Of a stretch of DNA of 64,000 bases, positions 29,582-38,223 are shown one piece after another. Under the pieces are notes generated by a model. That model saw only the letters and a program-made list of their open reading frames with translations. It was not told where the DNA came from and ran no database searches. The stretch comes from Sulfurisphaera tokodaii str. 7 (GTDB lineage: Archaea > Thermoproteota > Thermoprotei_A > Sulfolobales > Sulfolobaceae), in NCBI RefSeq assembly GCF_000011205.1, contig NC_003106.2, positions 558,001-622,000 of the forward strand. Direction: 5' to 3'. The number at the start of each line of letters is the position of its first letter. Position 1 is the first letter of the stretch. A program made the translations under genes and the position numbers.

Positions 29582-30084
29582 TAGTAGAAGGTAAGGTTTT
29601 AAAATTCGGTGATAAAATAGATACTGACATCATTATACCAGCAAGGTATCTGAAATACACTGATCCGCAATACTTAGCACAGCACGCAATGGAACCTCTA
29701 GATCCAGAATTTTATAAAAAAGCTTCTGCTGGTGTAATTTTAGTTGCTGGCAAAGTCTTTGGAATGGGTTCATCAAGAGAGCAAGCTGCTATTGCATTAA
29801 AGGCTGCTGGTGTTAGGGCTATTATAGCTGAATCGTTTGCAAGAATATTCTATAGGAATGCTATAAATAATGGGTTGCCAGCTATTGTTTTACCTGGTGT
29901 AACTCAGCTAATAAACGAAGGTGATTATGTAAAGATAAATGTAGAAACCGGAGAAATAATAGTGAATAATCAGAAAGTTTATAAGGGAAGAGGAATAACT
30001 GGAATGCCGTTAAAAATACTTGAGAGCGGCGGTTTACTGGATTATTTAAAGAAAGTTTCGGTTCAGAATCAAGGAGGTAACTGA
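29578..30084 (+). CDS. leuD: 3-isopropylmalate dehydratase-type small subunit
   Basis: The 168-residue protein is the swivel-domain small subunit. It has [29 protein letters not shown], which binds the substrate carboxylate, and [21 protein letters not shown]. It pairs with the preceding large subunit (ATGA overlap). The same caveat applies: LeuD or the homoaconitase small subunit. A terminator-like hairpin lies just after its stop codon. Confidence 0.9.
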   Translation: MIVEGKVLKFGDKIDTDIIIPARYLKYTDPQYLAQHAMEPLDPEFYKKASAGVILVAGKVFGMGSSREQAAIALKAAGVRAIIAESFARIFYRNAINNGLPAIVLPGVTQLINEGDYVKINVETGEIIVNNQKVYKGRGITGMPLKILESGGLLDYLKKVSVQNQGGN

Positions 30085-30087
30085 AAT

Positions 30088-30112
30088 AAAAAAGTTTGTA
30101 TACAACTTTTTT
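30088..30112 (+). terminator. Terminator-like hairpin after leuD
   Basis: AAAAAAGTT (30088-30096) and AACTTTTTT (30104-30112) are perfect inverted arms around a 7-base loop TGTATAC, ending in a run of T. It begins three bases after the leuD stop and reads like a U-rich terminator. The arms are AT-rich, so termination may depend on the T tract more than on the stem. Confidence 0.55.
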
Positions 30113-30124
30113 AAATTATTTCTT

Positions 30125-30361
30125 ATGAGGTTTACTTTCGTTATACTCTCCCTCATTTTTATGTTTATAGACGAGTCTTTTTCACTTTATATGCTTGAAA
30201 GGATTTACGGATACGAGGTTTTTAAATTAGCAATTACACCATGGTTTCTAATTCCTTATTCAATTTTAATATTTCTAGTAGAATATATTTTGATTAGACT
30301 TATATATTTCTCAATAACTAAATTTTTGCATTTTTTAAGGCGTTTAGTAGCTTTTCATTAG
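30125..30361 (+). CDS. Small hypothetical membrane protein (78 aa)
   Basis: Two hydrophobic segments ([11 protein letters not shown] near residues 4-14; [19 protein letters not shown] about 39-57) suggest a two-helix membrane protein with a basic C terminus (FLRRLVAFH). The gene lies behind a terminator-like hairpin and overlaps the 3' end of the nitroreductase gene by 44 bp. No family is recognised. Confidence 0.45.
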   Translation: MRFTFVILSLIFMFIDESFSLYMLERIYGYEVFKLAITPWFLIPYSILIFLVEYILIRLIYFSITKFLHFLRRLVAFH

Positions 30362-30998
30362 GCATGTTGTTCCATGTATTTTCAAATACTATGGTTTCTA
30401 TGGGTAGTCTTCTATTCCAACCTTTTTCCTCTAGTTCTGGTTTTTCTGGGAATTTAGTTACATAACAAAGGGTTAAATACCCAATTAGTTCTACTTCATC
30501 CGGTATTCCTAGTATTCTTTTAACATCTTCTTTTCTAAAGAAACTTACCCAGCCCACCCCTATTCCTTCGGCTGTTGCGGTTAACCATAGATTTTCTATA
30601 GCTAAGACAGTGGAATAGTTACAAGTCTCTGGAATTGTTAATCTTCCTAATACATAGGGACCAAATCTATTTCTATCACAAGTTATAGCAATATTAACTG
30701 GTGATTCAAGTATAGCATCTATTTTTATCCTATCAAAAATCTTTCTTTTCTCTTCATCAAGTTTCTTCCTAAATTCTTCTCTTTGTTCATCAACTAACTC
30801 TTTAATCTTTCTTTTTATTTTCTCATCTCTTATTATTATGAAATTCCAAGGCTGTGAATAACCAACCGAAGGTGCTAAATGGGCTGCTAGAAGTATTTTA
30901 GCTAATACTTCATCTGGTATCGGGTCACTTTTGCAATAACTTCTGATATCTCTTCTTCTTTTTATAACTTCATATATGTCCATGGATAGGTTATCCAT
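30318..30998 (-). CDS. BluB-like nitroreductase (5,6-dimethylbenzimidazole synthase type)
   Basis: The 226-residue flavoprotein has the BluB pattern: [39 protein letters not shown], a central [26 protein letters not shown] stretch (seen in parts), [11 protein letters not shown] and [12 protein letters not shown]. BluB fragments FMN into 5,6-dimethylbenzimidazole, the lower cobalamin ligand. The match is in motif order, not proof: archaeal homologues may act in other flavin chemistry. A CobY/MobA-like transferase is encoded about 3 kb away. Confidence 0.82.
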   Translation of the reverse strand: MDNLSMDIYEVIKRRRDIRSYCKSDPIPDEVLAKILLAAHLAPSVGYSQPWNFIIIRDEKIKRKIKELVDEQREEFRKKLDEEKRKIFDRIKIDAILESPVNIAITCDRNRFGPYVLGRLTIPETCNYSTVLAIENLWLTATAEGIGVGWVSFFRKEDVKRILGIPDEVELIGYLTLCYVTKFPEKPELEEKGWNRRLPIETIVFENTWNNMPNEKLLNALKNAKI

Positions 30999-31013
30999 AA
31001 GGAGGAATAAAAA

Positions 31014-32183
31014 TTATTTTGCTAAATATAACTGAGTTGCTTTTATGCCTTCTCCTAATCTTATCTCTTCTCCTAATTTATTCAGCACTCTTTCTATTGA
31101 AGCTATTGTTACTATGGCATCATTTTCAGTCACCCATCCCATATGGCCAATCCTAAAGTACTTTCCTTGCAATTTTGGATGAACCCCTGGAGCTAATTCA
31201 ACACCCTCTGAAACTATTTCAGAAAGTACGTTACCAGCATTAACTTTCTTAACAACTACTCCTGTTACAGTGTTACTATATGCTTCTGGTTTTTTAGCAA
31301 CGATTTCTAATCCCATTCCCTCTATTCCAGCTCTTATTGCACTAGCCACTTTTTCATGTCTTTTAATTCTACTTTCTAATCCCTCTTCATCTATAATTAT
31401 TTTTAATGCCTCAGACAGCATTAATATTGTATGCACTGGAGGTGTAGAGAAATATGAGGCTTTTCCATTTTCCATACTATTCATAACTGGTAACCAATTC
31501 CTTAAGTCTAAGTAATAACCAGCAATACTTTTTTCATCTTTTAACCTTTCCATAGCCCTTTCGGAAAGTACTAAAATTCCTAACCCTGGAGGAACACCTA
31601 GGGCTTTTTGACTAGCTGTTAAATAAACATCAACTCTCCAATCCTTTGCCTTTACTTCTTCTGCACCAACACTTGAAACTCCATCAACAACTACCAAATC
31701 AACATAATCCCTTACGGCTTTCACACTATCCTTGATTGGTTGCCTTACTCCGGTACTTGTCTCCACATGTGTAAAAGTAACTAATGTATATTTGTCCTTT
31801 TTTACTTCTTTTTCAACTGTCTCTGGTTCAACATAATAACCTGGTTCTGCGCTTAATACATTAACTTTCACTGGATATTTTCTGAATATATTTATCCATC
31901 TATCTCCAAAGACTCCGTTAGTAACTACTAATACTTTTTCACCTTCTTTAAGTAATGATGTTACACTTTCCATTGCTGATGTCCCGCCACCTGGTATTAA
32001 AAATGGTTGGTATGTATTGTCAGCCTGGAACAATTCTCTTGTTTTCTTTAACGAGAATTGGAAAGCTTCCACAAATTCTTGAGACGTAAACCCCACATTA
32101 TTTTTTAAACCTGCATATAGTACTCTGTCTAAAATATTTACTGGGCCTACATGCATTAAGAGCTTTTTTTCTTTTTGAATCAT
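31014..32183 (-). CDS. Class V aminotransferase (alanine-glyoxylate/serine-pyruvate type)
   Basis: The 389-residue PLP enzyme starts with [13 protein letters not shown], has [12 protein letters not shown] (phosphate binding), [13 protein letters not shown] (the PLP-contacting Asp) and [14 protein letters not shown] with the Schiff-base Lys. These are hallmarks of alanine-glyoxylate, serine-glyoxylate or serine-pyruvate aminotransferases. It may also serve phosphoserine or 2-oxoacid metabolism. The start codon is 12 bp from the divergent ORF. The BluB-like gene follows 15 bp after its stop. Confidence 0.9.
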   Translation of the reverse strand: MIQKEKKLLMHVGPVNILDRVLYAGLKNNVGFTSQEFVEAFQFSLKKTRELFQADNTYQPFLIPGGGTSAMESVTSLLKEGEKVLVVTNGVFGDRWINIFRKYPVKVNVLSAEPGYYVEPETVEKEVKKDKYTLVTFTHVETSTGVRQPIKDSVKAVRDYVDLVVVDGVSSVGAEEVKAKDWRVDVYLTASQKALGVPPGLGILVLSERAMERLKDEKSIAGYYLDLRNWLPVMNSMENGKASYFSTPPVHTILMLSEALKIIIDEEGLESRIKRHEKVASAIRAGIEGMGLEIVAKKPEAYSNTVTGVVVKKVNAGNVLSEIVSEGVELAPGVHPKLQGKYFRIGHMGWVTENDAIVTIASIERVLNKLGEEIRLGEGIKATQLYLAK

Positions 32184-32194
32184 GAGATATTAAG

Positions 32195-32638
32195 GTGAAA
32201 TATAATTATTTATTCTTTCTATTCATAAGTTTAGCAAAATTTTTCGATATTCTAGAATTTAACATAGAAATACCATTATTTACTTATTTAATAATACTGA
32301 ACAATATATTAATTATGACTGATTTAGCTAGTTATATTGTTATACGAAGAACTTATGAGAATTTTAAAAGTGAACTATCTATGTGTAGTAATGTTAAGGA
32401 ACTAAAACTGAAGATACAGAAATTCTTATCTTTCCTTTCTTCATTTGATTTTGAAATAGAAACTAAATTAAAAGAATTTGTCAGTAAACAGAAGGAAATA
32501 GCTAAAAAATTACTTCTGATCATCAATATAAGATATGTGATTATCTTTATATACAAATATATAGTTAATAAACTTCTGTCAGAATTAATAAACCTAATAA
32601 ATGTGGTGTTAAGAGAGTTAAATTATAGAGGCTTTTAA
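32195..32638 (+). CDS. Hypothetical, possibly membrane-associated helical protein (147 aa)
   Basis: GTG start at 32195, divergent from the aminotransferase. It has hydrophobic segments at the N terminus (YLFFLFISLAKFF) and around residues 25-50 (PLFTYLIILNNILIM), a lysine-rich helical middle (KELKLKIQKFLSF) and a hydrophobic C-terminal half. Its 3' end overlaps the EVE gene by 21 bp. No family is recognised. The residue make-up (Ile, Lys, Leu, Phe rich) could also reflect an AT-rich chance frame. Confidence 0.45.
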   Translation: MKYNYLFFLFISLAKFFDILEFNIEIPLFTYLIILNNILIMTDLASYIVIRRTYENFKSELSMCSNVKELKLKIQKFLSFLSSFDFEIETKLKEFVSKQKEIAKKLLLIINIRYVIIFIYKYIVNKLLSELINLINVVLRELNYRGF

Positions 32639-33064
32639 GCATTCCTCAATTTTTTTAGCATCCTCTTCTGGGATAGGTCTTTTCAAATTTGCTGGAACAT
32701 TCCTTAGATACTTAGAAAATTGAAATTTATCTTCTATGAATGAAAGATTCCAGATAATATCTTTAGAAGGACATTCGCCTATGATTATTGGTTCTAGCTT
32801 TATTCTATAAACTTCAATAGCTTTACCTACGAGCTTTTCATTGGGAAAGACTACTGTTTCATCATAAAACCAATCAGAAATTACTTTAAATATTCCTACG
32901 AATTTACCTCCGTATTTTTTAGCATAGTATTTACCCACATAAAATATTATAAAATCACCTGGTTTGATGTATTTCTCAACAGATTCTTTATGAAAACCAA
33001 AGAGGTTTGTTTTTACTACCGTCTCCCAAAAATCTTCTTGCACTGGAATTAGCCAATACATCAA
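32618..33064 (-). CDS. EVE-domain protein (YTH/PUA-like)
   Basis: The 148-residue protein has the EVE/UPF0310 pattern: an N-terminal YWLIPVQEDFWE, PGDFIIFYVGKYYAKKYGGKFVGIFKV split by the usual beta strands, a FPNEKL loop and a final NLSFIEDK-FQFSKYLRN-VPANLKRPI element. The fold is related to YTH and PUA domains, which read modified bases in RNA or DNA. Partners are unknown. A TATA box lies 25 bp upstream of the ATG at 33064. Confidence 0.85.
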   Translation of the reverse strand: MMYWLIPVQEDFWETVVKTNLFGFHKESVEKYIKPGDFIIFYVGKYYAKKYGGKFVGIFKVISDWFYDETVVFPNEKLVGKAIEVYRIKLEPIIIGECPSKDIIWNLSFIEDKFQFSKYLRNVPANLKRPIPEEDAKKIEECLKASII

Positions 33065-33083
33065 TTTTTAACTCTCAGTTAGG

Positions 33084-33094
33084 CTATATAAAAG
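33084..33094 (-). promoter_or_regulatory. TATA box for the EVE gene
   Basis: CTTTTATATAG on the minus strand is centred 25 bp from the ATG at 33064, the classical leaderless spacing. Confidence 0.6.
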
Positions 33095-33186
33095 TACTGT
33101 AATACTACCGTTTGAAAACAAGAGGTGAAATTGTGGGAGTTGTATTTTTAGGAAACTTTATTAGTTATCTGTAATAGTTAAATAAC

Positions 33187-33450
33187 GTGAAAAAACTATT
33201 TCTATTTACTACCCCTAAAAGAACCTCATCAATAGAAGATTATGAACTTGATATATTATATAAAATTTCTGATAAATTTTCACTAGGTGATTTACTTGAA
33301 TATAGTAGATGGACAGAGGGGAATATTAATTTTATTTATGCCAGATTTAAGGGTGGTTCTGTTAAGCTAAAATATATTGAGGGTAAAGAAGGTATTGCTC
33401 TTATTAGGGTTAAAAAGAGGTATCTAAACAAGAATAAGGATTTCAGCTAA
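33187..33450 (+). CDS. Hypothetical protein (87 aa)
   Basis: GTG start at 33187 with a TATA-like CTTTATTAG near 33160. The protein is soluble and basic, has a likely helix (SSIEDYELDILYKISDKF) and then beta strands (NFIYARFKGGSVKLKYI). The C terminus is lysine-rich. Its 3' end overlaps the DUF1614 gene by 27 bp. No family is recognised. Confidence 0.55.
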   Translation: MKKLFLFTTPKRTSSIEDYELDILYKISDKFSLGDLLEYSRWTEGNINFIYARFKGGSVKLKYIEGKEGIALIRVKKRYLNKNKDFS

Positions 33451-34158
33451 CATAACGGCAAATAAGCCGGACATAAATATCCCATCAAATGTTCCCATTC
33501 CTCCTATACTAACTATTTGTGGACTTGACTCAATTATTCTCTTTAGATTAAATAAGTCTGCACCAATAAGTGAACCTAAAACACTACTTACATAAGCTGA
33601 TACTGGAACCAGATAACTCATTTTAAAGAAAAACGCATAGCTTATTAATGCTGAGAATAAAGGTGCTATTAAAGGATTCATCACGACCCCTACTCCAGTA
33701 ATCACTTTTGAGAATACGTTGCATATAATGCTCAATAAAATTATATCTACAATAAGTAAAATTATAGAAAAACCATGAAAGGCTAAAAATATTAGTGTTA
33801 TCGATAATAACGAAGGAATAATAGCTCCTCCAACATTAACAGCAACTAATGTCTTTCTTAACTGATAAGAGAGTCTAGGCACGTAAATAGGAATACCAAA
33901 AACGTATACGACATCAACCTCTGGAGCTAGTGCAGGTCTATTTATTTCTTTCACAACAATATTCACTGGACTAAGGATTAAACTTAACAAAGCTAGTTCT
34001 ACTGCTAAAAAATAACTTATTGCTTCATTAACTCCAACTATCTTAAGTAAACTTGAAAAATATCCTATAGAGATAATGAATATTATTAGGCCTAAAAATG
34101 CATAACCTATAGCATAAATTCCCCTAAAAGGAGTTAGTATTAGAACTCTTTTAGCCAC
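33424..34158 (-). CDS. DUF1614 membrane protein
   Basis: The 244-residue protein has about 7-8 transmembrane segments. It carries the DUF1614 motifs NVGGAIIPSLLS (about 109-120) and the C-terminal GGMGTFDGIFMSGLFAVMLA (about 218-237), plus the acidic-free IGADLFNL element. The function of the family is not known. It overlaps the CobY/MobA-like gene by one base, so it shares a transcript with it and the AIR-synthase-like gene. Confidence 0.85.
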   Translation of the reverse strand: MAKRVLILTPFRGIYAIGYAFLGLIIFIISIGYFSSLLKIVGVNEAISYFLAVELALLSLILSPVNIVVKEINRPALAPEVDVVYVFGIPIYVPRLSYQLRKTLVAVNVGGAIIPSLLSITLIFLAFHGFSIILLIVDIILLSIICNVFSKVITGVGVVMNPLIAPLFSALISYAFFFKMSYLVPVSAYVSSVLGSLIGADLFNLKRIIESSPQIVSIGGMGTFDGIFMSGLFAVMLAEILILV

Positions 34159-34646
34159 TAGCTATATTCTATTGTCTTGCATAAATTTTTAACAGTAATG
34201 TAGTCTGATAAAGTGTTCACATTAATTATTTCTCCTTCATAATAAATATTCTCATAATCATTAAGTTTCATTTCGTTCCATAAGCTAATTCCTACAAAAC
34301 CAGATTTAGTTACAAGAGTGCATATAGATTTCTTACATGAATAGAGCTTATATATTGCTTCTTCTGGAATAAATGGAGTATCTGCAGGGACTACAATTAC
34401 TGGCAGACCAACTTTGCCTATAGCTTGAATAACGTCATTTTCATAACCTTTACCGTCTGTAATAACTTTCTTAAAAGAGGAAAATATAAGAGGATTATAT
34501 CTTGTTATGGCTAAATAAATCTCATCTGTAAAGTTAAGTAAGGATCTATAAACCCAATAGAACATTGGATAACCGCACAAGTCAATCAATGGTTTTAATG
34601 GTGATAGTCTAGTCCCTTTTCCTCCAGCCATAATAATTGCTTTCAA
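34158..34646 (-). CDS. CobY/MobA-like nucleotidyltransferase
   Basis: The protein starts LKAIIMAGGKGTRLSPLKPL, the nucleotide-binding loop of MobA/CobY-type transferases, with the catalytic metal Asp at VPADTPF. The size (about 162 residues) fits archaeal CobY (GTP:adenosylcobinamide-phosphate guanylyltransferase), but MobA-like molybdenum cofactor transferases look similar. The frame opens upstream (TTG 34667). I chose TTG at 34646, which begins the conserved strand; ATG at 34631 would cut it. It overlaps the upstream gene by about 38 bp. Confidence 0.78.
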   Translation of the reverse strand: MKAIIMAGGKGTRLSPLKPLIDLCGYPMFYWVYRSLLNFTDEIYLAITRYNPLIFSSFKKVITDGKGYENDVIQAIGKVGLPVIVVPADTPFIPEEAIYKLYSCKKSICTLVTKSGFVGISLWNEMKLNDYENIYYEGEIINVNTLSDYITVKNLCKTIEYS

Positions 34647-35592
34647 ACTTAACCAACTCTTCCTCAAAATCTTCCTTATATACTTTATCTCCTTTTACTT
34701 CTAAGACATCTTCCCCTTCTACTATCTTACCTATGATTACTCCTCCAAACTCTTCAATTTTTTGTGGATTTCTTGTTACTACAATAAAAGCTCCAGATGA
34801 AATTAGCGTGTAAGGGTTAATATTCAAAGCTTTAGTAATCTCTAAAGTTTCTTGTAAAATTGGAGGATCTCTAAAGATAAACACTTTTTTCCTAGTAGCC
34901 TTTGCAACCTCTAATAATGCTTGATATATTCCTCCTTCAGTAGCATCATGCATAGCTATTACATCATCCTTAACTTTCAGTGCTTTTTCTTGAACTGGAA
35001 TGAAATATTTTAGTTTTTTGGCCTTCTCTAATGTCTCATGTTTAACCCCCTTTTTAGCTAATTCATTTTCAAATTCATTAGCCAATATCCACGTCCCTTC
35101 AGTACCAGCAAAGCCAAAAACTCCTATATAATCACCAACTTTACCATCAGAGAGTTTCATTATTTTATCACTAAACGAAAATGCAGTTGTAACTACAATA
35201 TCTTGTTGTAAACCTCTTGTAACTTCTGTATGTCCACCTACTACTGAACATCCAATAAAATTACATGCCTCATTAATTCCATCAATTATTACATCCAGAT
35301 TTTCCTTTTTTGTAAGAAGAACAGTAGTTAAAACCCATTTACATGGAACGCCTTTCATGTTAACATCATTGCATGCAACTGCTACTGATAGAAACCCAGC
35401 ATCTTTTCCTGATTCCGTAATTGGGTCTGAATGGATAACCAAATAATTTCCTTCACTCCTTATGATTGCATCATCTTCTCCTATTTCTGGGCAAATCTCA
35501 CAATTTCCGATCTTTATTTTATTCAAAAAGTCTCTTACTGGAATTTTTCCAAAAAACATAAATTTTATACGGTGAAGTGGGTAAATATGCAT
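34609..35592 (-). CDS. AIR synthase-related (HypE/ThiL-like) protein
   Basis: The 327-residue protein has the PurM/HypE fold: GEDDAIIRSEG (ATP/metal Asp), VACNDVNMKGVPCKWVLTT, VVGGHTEVTRG and HDATEGGIYQALLEVA. HypE's C-terminal PRIC-type cysteine is missing, and no hydrogenase genes are near, so HypE function is unlikely; ThiL (thiamine-phosphate kinase) or an unknown ATP-dependent kinase is possible. The ATG at 35592 shares an ATGCAT with the divergent ABC gene. ATG at 35559 (MFFGKIPVRD) is an alternative start. Confidence 0.8.
   Translation of the reverse strand: MHIYPLHRIKFMFFGKIPVRDFLNKIKIGNCEICPEIGEDDAIIRSEGNYLVIHSDPITESGKDAGFLSVAVACNDVNMKGVPCKWVLTTVLLTKKENLDVIIDGINEACNFIGCSVVGGHTEVTRGLQQDIVVTTAFSFSDKIMKLSDGKVGDYIGVFGFAGTEGTWILANEFENELAKKGVKHETLEKAKKLKYFIPVQEKALKVKDDVIAMHDATEGGIYQALLEVAKATRKKVFIFRDPPILQETLEITKALNINPYTLISSGAFIVVTRNPQKIEEFGGVIIGKIVEGEDVLEVKGDKVYKEDFEEELVKFESNYYGWRKRD
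35562..35570 (+). promoter_or_regulatory. TATA-like box for the ABC exporter, inside the divergent gene
   Basis: ATTTTATAC (within CATAAATTTTATACGG) is centred 21-26 bp upstream of the ABC ATPase ATG at 35587. It lies inside the N-terminal codons of the divergent AIR-synthase-like gene. Confidence 0.5.
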
Positions 35593-36315
35593 ATTATTGA
35601 AGTTGAAGATCTTTGGAAGATTTATAAGAATGGCATTGAAGCTTTACGCGGTATTTCCTTCACCGTAGATGAGGGAGAAATTTTCTCATTTCTAGGTCCT
35701 AACGGAGCTGGGAAAACTACAACGATAAAAATCCTTTCTTGTGTATTAAAACCTTCTAAAGGTAAAGTAGTAGTCAATGGTTTTTCTTCACCTAAAGAAT
35801 GCGAAAAAATTAGGAAAATTGTAACTACTGTTCCTCAAGAATTTCAAGGTTTTTCTGATCTCACTGTTAGAGAAAACATTGAATATTTTGCAAAGCTTTA
35901 TGATACAACAGATAAAGTGGATGAAATTATACAGAAATTAAATTTGAAAGAACATGAAAGGAAGAGATTTAAGGAATTATCTGGTGGTTTGAAAAGAAAA
36001 GTTGCCATAGCGTGCGGTCTTGTTGGTAATCCAAAAGTAATATTTCTTGATGAGCCTACAGTAGGATTGGATCCCAAATCTAGAAGAAATTTATGGGAAT
36101 TAATTAAATCATTAAAAGATATGAAAATAACTATTTTTTTAGCAACTCATTACCTAGAAGAGGCAGAACGATTAGCAGATAGAGTTGGTGTACTATATAA
36201 GGGTAGGATAGTCAGAATTTCAACACCATCAGAGTTAATGAATGAGTTCAAGAAAGAGAATTTAGAAGAGGCCTATTTGGCATTAATGGAAGAAATGAAA
36301 AGTGAGGAAGAATGA
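35587..36315 (+). CDS. ABC-2 type exporter ATP-binding protein
   Basis: The 242-residue protein starts MHIIEVEDLWKIYKNG and has Walker A GPNGAGKTT, Q-loop TVPQEFQGF, signature LSGGLKRKVAIACGL, Walker B VIFLDEPTVGLD and H-loop ATHYLEEAE, as in DrrA/CcmA-type exporters. The frame is open upstream to 35431, but homology and the TATA position support the ATG at 35587. It overlaps its permease by 4 bp. Likely substrates are drugs, lipids or polysaccharide, unknown here. Confidence 0.92.
   Translation: MHIIEVEDLWKIYKNGIEALRGISFTVDEGEIFSFLGPNGAGKTTTIKILSCVLKPSKGKVVVNGFSSPKECEKIRKIVTTVPQEFQGFSDLTVRENIEYFAKLYDTTDKVDEIIQKLNLKEHERKRFKELSGGLKRKVAIACGLVGNPKVIFLDEPTVGLDPKSRRNLWELIKSLKDMKITIFLATHYLEEAERLADRVGVLYKGRIVRISTPSELMNEFKKENLEEAYLALMEEMKSEEE
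35621..35628 (-). promoter_or_regulatory. TATA-like box for the AIR-synthase-like operon, inside the ABC gene
   Basis: CTTATAAA on the minus strand is centred about 32 bp from the ATG at 35592, allowing a leader of a few bases. It lies inside the first codons of the ABC ATPase gene. Confidence 0.4.
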
Positions 36316-37295
36316 AAAAAATTATACCAACAACGATAGCAATAATAAAAGATAATTTAAGAAGTCCTATCACTATTTTCTTTATTCTATTTTTCCCTCT
36401 AGTGTTGGCAATAATATTCTCTTTAATATCAATAGTTCCTCAACAACATATAGTAGTTTATGTTAATGGTAAAAATGATAGTGAGATTGCTTCATATTTA
36501 AATCAAAGTAAATTATTCATAGGTATTGTGGGTGGTAATCCTCAGCTAGTAAAGCTTAATCAACAAGTTATGTTTTATAATTCGACAAGTAAAAAGGTCT
36601 ATTACAATCAACTTGAAGCTAATTATGTTCCTGTCCTTGAGACGTATCTATTATCGATTCATCAAAAAGATCTTCTTTCCTCATATGAGCTAATAACAAG
36701 AAACACTCCAGAGGCTTATGAAATTTCTGGAGTTATTGGTGTTATATCTCTGTCTAATGGTATTTTAGGTATTACAGGAGTAGGAAGTGGCTATTATAGG
36801 GATAAACTTATTGAAAGATTAGCTTCTTCACCACTTAAAGATTATGAATGGGTAATTTCCTTAATGCTATATGAAGTTCTAATTACAATAATGTCTACTA
36901 TAGTGGTTCTTATATTCGGTATAATTATCGGTTTCCTGCCAATTATTAGCTTGTCATTTATTGGCATTCTTGCTCTATCAACATTAATGTTCTCTGGTCT
37001 TGGTGCAATAATTTTCGGTCTATCACCAAAGGACAAGATAGCTATCTCTAATACGGTAGCTACAGTTATAGTTTTTCCATTGATGTTTATTAGTAATGCG
37101 TTCTTTTATGTTGATGAATTTCCACAGTTTTTCAGAGCCTTTGTTAGTTATCAGCCTGTATCTTTAGTTAATGATATGGTTAGGGATATTCTTATTTATG
37201 ATAAATTGCCAAGTCCCACAATCTTCTTTATTATTATCCTTTTAACCGCAGTATTTATAGGAATAGGGAGTAGGCTGTTAAAACTTAGAGAATAG
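36312..37295 (+). CDS. ABC-2 type transporter permease
   Basis: The 327-residue protein has an N-terminal helix (IFFILFFPLVLAIIFSLI, about 22-39), a large extracellular loop (about 40-150) and five C-terminal helices. The late FPLMFISNAFFYVDEFPQFF, followed by VSYQPVSLVNDMVRD, is typical of ABC-2 permeases of the DrrB type. It works with the preceding ATPase as an exporter. The 3' end overlaps the crotonase by 11 bp. Confidence 0.9.
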   Translation: MKKIIPTTIAIIKDNLRSPITIFFILFFPLVLAIIFSLISIVPQQHIVVYVNGKNDSEIASYLNQSKLFIGIVGGNPQLVKLNQQVMFYNSTSKKVYYNQLEANYVPVLETYLLSIHQKDLLSSYELITRNTPEAYEISGVIGVISLSNGILGITGVGSGYYRDKLIERLASSPLKDYEWVISLMLYEVLITIMSTIVVLIFGIIIGFLPIISLSFIGILALSTLMFSGLGAIIFGLSPKDKIAISNTVATVIVFPLMFISNAFFYVDEFPQFFRAFVSYQPVSLVNDMVRDILIYDKLPSPTIFFIIILLTAVFIGIGSRLLKLRE

Positions 37296-38043
37296 CCCAT
37301 TTAGGCTTAGTTTTAGTTAGAAACGATATTACTCCTGTCCTAGCGTCTTCTGTTAATACTTGGTCAATTAGTTCTTGGAAAGCTTTTTCTAACTCTTTTT
37401 CATGTTCTGTGAATAAAATTTTCCTCATCATGGATAAAGACGAAGGTGCTATTTGCTTAAGCTCTCTAATTAAGTTAGTATTTGTCTCTTCAAAATTATC
37501 AGTTATTTCATAAACTAAGCCTATTTGTTTGGCTTCTTCAGCATTTAATTCTCTCCCTAAAAATGCCATTTTTAACACATTGTTCCATCCAAGTCTATAT
37601 TTTCCTAGTGTAAGCATTACTGGAGGGAATACTCCTATTTTTCCACCAGGAACTGCGAATTTTGAATTTTTTGATGCAACAACAAAATCAGTTGCCAATA
37701 GGATTTCCATTGACGCACCATAAGCTATACCTTCGACATTTGCTATTGTAATTTTGGATAAATTAAGCAAAGTTCGAAACATTTCGAACATTGTTGAAAA
37801 GAAATTTGTGGCATATTCTCTATTTTCTGAAGCTCTTCTTAGTTCGCCTATGTCTGCTCCTGCACCAAAATTATTTATTCCCCTTATAATCACAAATCTA
37901 ACTTCTTTATTTGAATCTAACATTCTTAAGGAATCTATAAGATTATGCATAAACTTTATATCCACTAGATTGTATTTTCCTTCTTCATTACTTATTAGTA
38001 TTTTACCTATATCCGACTCTTTTTGAACAATTACTTTAGTCAT
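37285..38043 (-). CDS. Enoyl-CoA hydratase/isomerase (crotonase family)
   Basis: The 252-residue protein has the oxyanion-hole segments FVIIRGINNFGAGADIGEL and NVEGIAYGASMEILLATDFVVAS, and later VPGGKIGVFPP. In hydratases two Glu residues do the catalysis. Here the second position is not clearly glutamate (GGKIGVFPP), so it may be an isomerase or act on another acyl-CoA. Possible roles: fatty-acid or amino-acid degradation. Upstream the 171-bp gap holds no other gene. Confidence 0.85.
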   Translation of the reverse strand: MTKVIVQKESDIGKILISNEEGKYNLVDIKFMHNLIDSLRMLDSNKEVRFVIIRGINNFGAGADIGELRRASENREYATNFFSTMFEMFRTLLNLSKITIANVEGIAYGASMEILLATDFVVASKNSKFAVPGGKIGVFPPVMLTLGKYRLGWNNVLKMAFLGRELNAEEAKQIGLVYEITDNFEETNTNLIRELKQIAPSSLSMMRKILFTEHEKELEKAFQELIDQVLTEDARTGVISFLTKTKPKWAIL

Positions 38044-38223
38044 TTATTAGTTGATTGCAAAGGTCTCTTATAATCTTTTCTTGCTTTTTATTGGAAAATA
38101 AGGAACTAAAAAATAAACAAAATTAAATATTTCGTTTAAATGCTTTTATACATCTTTATTAACTTTATAAAAATACATTTAAGTCAGAAAAAGTAAAAAG
38201 TGGTATCTGATTAGGTGAAAGTC

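Noticed and set aside
35431-35586. Upstream extension of the ABC ATPase reading frame.
   Set aside because: The extension is the antisense of the AIR-synthase-like gene, has no homology to ABC proteins, and the TATA box points to ATG 35587.
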